In this document: positions 59,646-64,000 of the stretch, piece after piece
Numbering within the stretch: the stretch's first letter is position 1
Layout: each line of letters begins with the position of its first letter
Source: Dickeya lacustris
GTDB lineage: Bacteria; Pseudomonadota; Gammaproteobacteria; Enterobacterales; Enterobacteriaceae
Reading direction: 5' to 3'
Assembly: GCF_029635795.1 (NCBI RefSeq)
Contig: NZ_CP114280.1
Coordinates: forward strand, 2,542,001 to 2,606,000
Length of the DNA: 64,000 nt
Notes under the pieces: model-generated
What the model saw: only the letters and a program-made list of their open reading frames with translations
Database searches by the model: none
Told to the model about the DNA's origin: nothing
Translations under genes and position numbers: made by a program

Positions 59646-60626
59646 ATGATGAGAGAAGCAGGAGCGAAGGTGGGCACTGATATTCCGTTAGTTGCAGTTG
59701 TGGCCTGTAATCAGTTCAGCCCGTTTCATTTATCTGTACCTTGCATGATTTTTGGCGACGTGTTGCCCGATAAACCGCTATTCAGGTTACGTATTTGCCG
59801 CGCTGAAGAGGGCGTATTGCGTTCCGGGCAGGGTTTGCAAATAGAGGCAGCATCCGGGTTGGATGTGCTGGCCGATGCCGATATTGTCGTGGTGCCTTAT
59901 TGGCGTTCCGCGCAGGAGAAACCCAACCAGGCGTTGTTGGATGCGCTGGTTGCGGCCTATGCGCGCGGCAGCCTGTTGGTTGGGCTCTGTCTGGGCACCT
60001 ATGTGCTGGCGTGGGCCGGGCTGCTTACGCAGCGCAATGCCGCAACACACTGGGAGTTCGCGCAGGATTTTCAGCAGCGTTTTCCCGATGTGCATCTGGA
60101 TACGCATGCGTTGTATGTAGAGGACGGGCGGTTGATAACCTCAGCAGGGACGGCGGCCGGACTGGACTGCTGCCTGCATCTGGTCAGAAAATACCACGGC
60201 AGCGTCATTGCCAACCGGGTTGCCAGAAGAATGGTGATCCCTCCTCACCGGGAGGGCGGCCAGGCGCAGTTTATTGAAAGGCCCGTACCAACTTCCACTC
60301 AGGATGGCAGAATTAACGCATTGCTGGCTTATCTGAGAAGCCGCCTCAGCCAGCCTCATCACCTTGATGAACTGGCGCGTCAGGCGCTGATGAGCCGCCG
60401 CACCTTTACCCGGCAGTTTCATAAGGCGACCGGGATGTCGGTTGGCGAATGGCTAATGGCGGAGCGCTTGCAGCAAAGTCAGGTGTTACTGGAGTCCACC
60501 ACGCTGTCGATTGAGGCGATTGCCGAGCAGGTCGGTTTCAGTAGCGCCACGCCACTACGTCAATACTTCCGCCGCCAGTTCAATGTCACGCCAGGCGAGT
60601 GGCGCAAAACATTCCAGGGACGATAG
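59646..60626 (+). CDS. GlxA-type AraC-family transcriptional regulator
   Basis: The regulator has an N-terminal DJ-1/PfpI-like domain and a C-terminal AraC DNA-binding domain. The 326-residue product has VGLCLGTYVLAWAGLL at the nucleophile elbow (Cys in the LCLG position) and SAGTAAGLDCCLHLV. The two helix-turn-helix motifs are LDELARQALMSRRTFTRQFH and IEAIAEQVGFSSATPLRQYF. The most upstream start is given. A GTG at 59670, with CAGGAG just upstream, has the better ribosome site and would shorten it by eight residues. It resembles FtrA-like regulators. It probably controls the preceding hydrolase gene. Confidence 0.88.
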   Translation: MMREAGAKVGTDIPLVAVVACNQFSPFHLSVPCMIFGDVLPDKPLFRLRICRAEEGVLRSGQGLQIEAASGLDVLADADIVVVPYWRSAQEKPNQALLDALVAAYARGSLLVGLCLGTYVLAWAGLLTQRNAATHWEFAQDFQQRFPDVHLDTHALYVEDGRLITSAGTAAGLDCCLHLVRKYHGSVIANRVARRMVIPPHREGGQAQFIERPVPTSTQDGRINALLAYLRSRLSQPHHLDELARQALMSRRTFTRQFHKATGMSVGEWLMAERLQQSQVLLESTTLSIEAIAEQVGFSSATPLRQYFRRQFNVTPGEWRKTFQGR

Positions 60627-60726
60627 TCCACCGATGATGACGATAGCGCCGGTTTTGCAGGGCTGTCTTCCGCCATGCCGGTAGGCCCGATGTCTCTCTT
60701 CAGGCGGCGGGCGCTAACGCGCGGCG

Positions 60727-61149
60727 TTATTCCTTACGCCGCCGCGCCTGCTGCTTCAGCGGGCATTCTGGCAGCCGCATGCGTTCAGCGCTCGCCACGC
60801 CATGTTCAACGGTTTCTTCTGCGATGTTCTCTTCCGGCACACTGTCTCCCCATTCGCGCATGGCTTCCAGTACATCGCGCAGCCCCTCGCCTAACGGTGT
60901 AAGCGCGTAAACAACCCGGGGCGGCGTTTCTGCATAGGCGGTGCGCGTCACCAGCCCATGGCGTTCGAAGCCTTTTAGTCGGTGTGTCAAGGTATGGGCG
61001 CTAATGCCGGGCAACGCCTCTCTGAGCTGTGTAAATCGTTGTGGCCCGTGTAACAGTTCACGCACGATAAGCGTGGCCCATGGGCCGTCAAGAAGCGTCA
61101 AAAAACGGGCGACGCCACAGCAAGGCGTCTTTTTTTTCACAGCGACCAC
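60727..61149 (-). CDS. HxlR-family transcriptional regulator (second)
   Basis: This is a winged-helix regulator of 140 residues. The family cysteines are near the start (TPCCGVARFLTLLDGPWATL). The DNA-binding part is RFTQLREALPGISAHTLTHR and the wing LVTRTAYAETPPRVVYALTPLG. The arginine-rich C-terminal tail is longer than usual. Translation likely starts at GTG, five bases after GGAG. It is divergent from the NmrA-like gene, with a perfect inverted repeat between them. Confidence 0.9.
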   Translation of the reverse strand: MVAVKKKTPCCGVARFLTLLDGPWATLIVRELLHGPQRFTQLREALPGISAHTLTHRLKGFERHGLVTRTAYAETPPRVVYALTPLGEGLRDVLEAMREWGDSVPEENIAEETVEHGVASAERMRLPECPLKQQARRRKE

Positions 61150-61193
61150 AATTTCTCCAATAGTGCATTTGACGTAACTGATATTAAGAGTAG

Positions 61194-61228
61194 ACCCTTA
61201 ATAGTGAAAAAAATGCACTATTAAGGGT
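61194..61228. promoter_or_regulatory. Perfect inverted repeat, probable HxlR operator
   Basis: ACCCTTAATAGTG (61194-61206) and CACTATTAAGGGT (61216-61228) form a perfect 13-base inverted repeat with a 9-base A-rich centre. The right arm contains the AAGGG ribosome site of the NmrA-like gene. A partial copy (AATAGTGCATTT) lies near 61160, next to the HxlR start. The divergent layout suggests autoregulation plus control of the neighbour. Confidence 0.7.
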
Positions 61229-61235
61229 AAATATC

Positions 61236-62096
61236 ATGAAATATGTTATTCACGGCGCAACGGGCGCTCAGGGGGCACCACTGTTTGCTCGGTTGACTCG
61301 CTCAGGTAAACACGCTGTCGCGGCGGTACGCAATATTGCCGCCGCCAGAGGAATGGCTGCCGTTGCCGTCGATAACGGCTCGGTGGATTCGCTGGTGGCT
61401 GCTTATCAGGGCGCTGAGGGGGTTTTCGTCCACTTGCCGGTTGTTACTGAGGCCGAGCGTCTGGAGTATGCGCTGAATATTGCGCATGCGATAGCGCGAG
61501 CCAGGCCCGCGCGGGTGGTGATTTCCACTAGCGGATGGGTTATTGATGAGCAGCGCTCTCCCTTACACAATCCGCCTGAAAGCGCTATTTCAACGTTGAT
61601 TCGCGAAGTTCGGCAAACCGGCGTGTCGTTGGTCGTTGTCGCGCCGCGCTTGTTTTTTGAGAATTTGCTCAACCCGGTGGTGCTGGAGCCGGTGAAAGCG
61701 CAGGGCATGCTGCATTACCCGCTGCGGGCGGATTATCCGGTGTCATGGAGTTCGCATCTGGATGTGGCGGACGTTGCCGAGCATCTGCTGCTCAACACGT
61801 CGATAACCGGCGTGATAGGGGTCGGCCAGTCGCCTGGGATAACCGGGGCTGACCTGGCTGAAGGGTTTGCGCGTTATCTTGGCGCTTCTGTGTCGTTTCA
61901 CAGTTTGGCACCTGAAACGTTTGGCGAGATGATCGCGCCTTTATTTGGCGCGAGCGCTGCCGCAGGGGTGGTCGCCGGTTATCAGGCTCAGGCGCAAGCC
62001 TCTGCTAACGCGATTGCGACAGAAACCAGCGCACAGCATGTGCTGGGACTTACCCCTCGCACGTTGCAACAATGGCTAACCGACATGTCGGTTTAA
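61236..62096 (+). CDS. NmrA-like NAD(P)-binding protein (quinone-oxidoreductase-like)
   Basis: This is an atypical short-chain dehydrogenase of 286 residues. The dinucleotide loop is VIHGATGAQGAPLFARL at the start, then GVFVHLPVVTEAERLEYALN and VVISTSGWVIDE. LDVADVAEHLLLN is a common NmrA-family element. The catalytic tyrosine of classical enzymes is not seen. E. coli QorB is a distant type example. It is divergent from an HxlR regulator and its ribosome site lies inside the shared inverted repeat, so it is likely repressed by that regulator until a signal, perhaps an electrophile, is sensed. Confidence 0.86.
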   Translation: MKYVIHGATGAQGAPLFARLTRSGKHAVAAVRNIAAARGMAAVAVDNGSVDSLVAAYQGAEGVFVHLPVVTEAERLEYALNIAHAIARARPARVVISTSGWVIDEQRSPLHNPPESAISTLIREVRQTGVSLVVVAPRLFFENLLNPVVLEPVKAQGMLHYPLRADYPVSWSSHLDVADVAEHLLLNTSITGVIGVGQSPGITGADLAEGFARYLGASVSFHSLAPETFGEMIAPLFGASAAAGVVAGYQAQAQASANAIATETSAQHVLGLTPRTLQQWLTDMSV

Positions 62097-62234
62097 GCAG
62101 GGCGCGGTCGTTTAGCGCGGTTTCATTGTTGTTAGTATCACATTGTTAGCATCGCAGGCATATGGCGCAGGGCGGTTGTTACAGCCCTGCTTTGCGGCGA
62201 TCCGGCGGCTGTGGCCGAATATAAATGTAAATTT

Positions 62235-62254
62235 TATGTAATCAGGCTCACATT
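62235..62254. promoter_or_regulatory. CRP-like site upstream of the PTS gene
   Basis: TGTAATCAGGCTCACA matches TGTGA-N6-TCACA at nine of ten positions. Catabolite control of a beta-glucoside PTS gene by CRP is usual. Confidence 0.65.
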
Positions 62255-62324
62255 TTCATCAGTCTGTGATTGGAATAGCCTCTGGCTGCTTAGATAATCC
62301 GGCCAAGTAACCCATTTTTATGAT

Positions 62325-62357
62325 GGCGTGTTACTGCGAAAGCAGGCAAGACCAAAA
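62325..62357 (+). promoter_or_regulatory. Ribonucleic antiterminator (RAT) of BglG/LicT type
   Basis: GTTACTGCGAAAGCAGGCAA (62329-62348) is almost the consensus RNA target of BglG-family antiterminators and can form the small bulged hairpin they bind. Its 3' side overlaps the left arm of the terminator, so the two structures exclude each other. Confidence 0.88.
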
Positions 62358-62408
62358 TAGAAATGCTCTCCCGTTAAGGGGAGCGTCTCTGTTTTGGTCT
62401 TTTTTTTG
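62348..62408 (+). terminator. Conditional intrinsic terminator before the PTS gene
   Basis: AAGACCAAAA (62348-62357) pairs with TTTTGGTCTT (62392-62401), with further pairing of the inner GCTCTCCC/GGGGAGC region. A run of eight or more T residues follows. It should stop transcription unless an antiterminator protein binds the overlapping RAT. Confidence 0.9.
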
Positions 62409-62428
62409 CTCCAACACCAGGAAATTCT

Positions 62429-64000
62429 ATGAACTATAACGACATAGCAGCGAAAATCCTCCACTCAGTGGGAGGCGCGGAGAATATCCGCATGATCACG
62501 CACTGCGCGACCCGGCTGCGCATGGAATTTAATGACCGGCGGCAGGTGAATGATGCGCAAATCAGCGCGCTTCCCGGCGTTATCAGCGTGGTAGAGAACG
62601 GCGGGCAGTTCCAGATTGTTATCGGCAATGAGGTGCAGCAGGTTTTCCGTCTGATCAACAACGCGCTGCCGGAGAAGAAAAGTGGCGTCAGCGGCGATAA
62701 ACATGCCAAACCCAATGGCATCGTGGCGCGCATCATCAGCGTCATTTCAACCACCTTCACCCCGGTTATCCCGGCTATCACCGGCGCGGGGATGATTAAA
62801 GCGCTACTGGCGATCCTTAAGTTAACCGGGCTGATTAGCGCGACGAGCTCGACATATCAATTGCTCAATATTGTTGCCGATGCCGCTTTCTTCTTCCTGC
62901 CGGTGCTGCTGGCTTACGGAGCCTCGCTGAAGTTTGAGTGCAACCCGATTCTGGCGATGACGCTGGCGGGCGTGCTATTGCATCCGGGCATCGGCCAGAT
63001 GCTGGCAGCCGGTAAAGCGGTGGATTTTGTCGGCATCCATGTCCTGCTGTCTGATTATTCCGGCTCTGTGCTGCCGATTATTCTGACGGTATGGCTGATG
63101 TCGTGGGTGGAGCGTTTTGCCGAGAAAGTGTCACCGTCGATAATCAAATTCTTCGTTAAACCCATGCTGGTTCTGCTGATTACCGCGCCGCTGGCGCTGG
63201 TGGTGGTCGGCCCATTAGGCATTCTGCTCAACGATCTGGTTGCGGCGGGTGCAGGCGCTATCGACCGTCATGCCAGCTGGCTGATTCCGATGCTGATGGG
63301 CACCTTGCAACCCTTCCTGATTATTACGGGAACCGCCTGGGCGATGACGCCTATTGCCACGGGGCAGTTGAGCAAAAGCGGCCACGAAATGATTAACGGG
63401 CCGGGAATGCTGGCGTCCAATGTGGCGATGGGCGCGGCCACGCTGTGTGTGGCGCTGAAAACCAGAAACAGCAGCCTGCGTCAGTTGGCTTCGTCGTCGG
63501 GCTTTACTGCGCTATTGGGTATCACGGAACCGGCGCTGTACGGCGTGTTGCTCAAATATCGCCGCGTACTGATTGCCGCGATGATAGGCGGCGGCTGTGC
63601 CGGGGTGTATGCCGGTGTTAGCGGGCTGGTGCGCTACGCGTTTGTCTCCCCAGGCCTTGCGGCGCTGCCAGCATTTATCGGCGAAAACCCGATGAACATC
63701 GTCCATGCGCTGGTAACTTGCGTGATTTCGATTGGGGTAACGTTCGCCCTGACCTGGTTCATCGGCTTTGAAGATACCCCGGAAGATAAAGCAAAAACCC
63801 GTGAGGCCGCACCGCTGGACACTCGCCTGAAACGCGACGGTGCGAGTAACGGTGAAAATAACGGTGACGTTGACGTGTTAAGCCCGCTGCGCGGTCAGGT
63901 GGTGGCATTGAGCGAAGTGAATGATGATGTTTTTTCCAGTGGCTTGCTGGGGCAAGGCGTGGCGATTCGCCCGCAGGAAGGGGTATTGCGCGCGCCGTTT
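62429..64000 (+). CDS. Beta-glucoside-specific PTS permease EIIBCA (cut by window end)
   Basis: This PTS enzyme imports and phosphorylates beta-glucosides such as arbutin, salicin or cellobiose-like sugars. It has 524 residues in the window and no stop. The order is EIIB (MITHCATRLRME, phospho-Cys26), then EIIC with about ten spans. EIIC includes TPVIPAITGAGMIKALLAIL, LLGITEPALYGVLLKYRR and AFVSPGLAALPAF. The EIIA domain begins at DVDVLSPLRGQVVALSEVND; its phospho-His lies beyond the window. CAGGAA precedes the ATG. It is close to BglF/ArbF of enterobacteria. The RAT-terminator leader shows antitermination control. No bglG-type gene lies upstream in this window. Confidence 0.93.
   Translation, partial: MNYNDIAAKILHSVGGAENIRMITHCATRLRMEFNDRRQVNDAQISALPGVISVVENGGQFQIVIGNEVQQVFRLINNALPEKKSGVSGDKHAKPNGIVARIISVISTTFTPVIPAITGAGMIKALLAILKLTGLISATSSTYQLLNIVADAAFFFLPVLLAYGASLKFECNPILAMTLAGVLLHPGIGQMLAAGKAVDFVGIHVLLSDYSGSVLPIILTVWLMSWVERFAEKVSPSIIKFFVKPMLVLLITAPLALVVVGPLGILLNDLVAAGAGAIDRHASWLIPMLMGTLQPFLIITGTAWAMTPIATGQLSKSGHEMINGPGMLASNVAMGAATLCVALKTRNSSLRQLASSSGFTALLGITEPALYGVLLKYRRVLIAAMIGGGCAGVYAGVSGLVRYAFVSPGLAALPAFIGENPMNIVHALVTCVISIGVTFALTWFIGFEDTPEDKAKTREAAPLDTRLKRDGASNGENNGDVDVLSPLRGQVVALSEVNDDVFSSGLLGQGVAIRPQEGVLRAPF

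Larger units (their letters stand above)
62097..62428. other. Leader and control region of the beta-glucoside PTS gene
   Basis: This 332-base region has no gene. It holds a CRP-like site (62235-62254), an antiterminator RNA target (62325-62357) and an intrinsic terminator (62348-62408), in that order, directly before the PTS gene. Confidence 0.8.

Overview
The window is a chromosomal replication-origin region of a gamma-proteobacterium of the Enterobacterales. It most likely comes from a soft-rot plant pathogen of the Dickeya/Pectobacterium group. Gene order closely follows the oriC region of E. coli: rrs, rbs, kup, ravA-viaA, asnC-mioC-oriC-mnmG-rsmG, atp, glmUS, pst-phoU, yieH, adeP. A family-9 exopolygalacturonate lyase gene (pelX) with a KdgR-type operator sits between atpC and glmU, which is the main pointer to a pectinolytic plant pathogen. 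The genus is an inference.

Layout, left to right. Positions 1-1480 hold the 5' part of a minus-strand 16S rRNA gene with its leader, boxA and tandem P1/P2 promoters. Positions 1.6-7.5 kb hold the complete ribose operon rbsDACBKR (minus), with a promoter and two RbsR operators. Positions 7.6-9.5 kb hold kup, broken by one extra base. ravA-viaA (plus) follow, then asnC and mioC, without the usual asnA. oriC lies at about 13.9-14.16 kb. It is followed by mnmG (also broken by one extra base), rsmG and, after a 620-base spacer, atpIBEFHAGDC. pelX (minus) faces atpC, then come glmU and glmS, an AT-rich membrane acyltransferase gene, and the Pho-controlled pstSCAB-phoU genes.

Beyond phoU the order leaves the E. 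coli pattern. There is an amino-acid ABC transporter (binding protein and two permeases, no ATPase), yieH, adeP, a phosphopantetheinyl-transferase-like gene with a degenerate catalytic motif, and a hydN-like/aegA iron-sulfur pair. A 1.6-kb gene-poor spacer leads into the complete arnBCADTEF operon for 4-amino-4-deoxy-arabinose modification of lipid A. The last 9 kb is accessory: a LysR regulator and a GNAT acetyltransferase; two HxlR regulators, each divergent from a Rossmann-fold oxidoreductase; 4-hydroxyphenylpyruvate dioxygenase; a metallo-beta-lactamase-fold hydrolase next to a GlxA-type AraC regulator; and a beta-glucoside PTS permease, cut by the window end, behind a BglG/LicT-type antiterminator-terminator.

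Most core genes point away from oriC, so they are transcribed with the replication fork; rrs and rbs run left and atp, glm and pst run right. I saw no tRNA genes, insertion sequences, prophage genes or CRISPR arrays. I did not find a clearly new multi-gene system. The points most worth a second look are the degenerate transferase, the absence of asnA beside asnC, the long regulatory spacers with CRP-like sites, the repeat-tailed permease, and two single-base frameshifts that may be sequencing errors.
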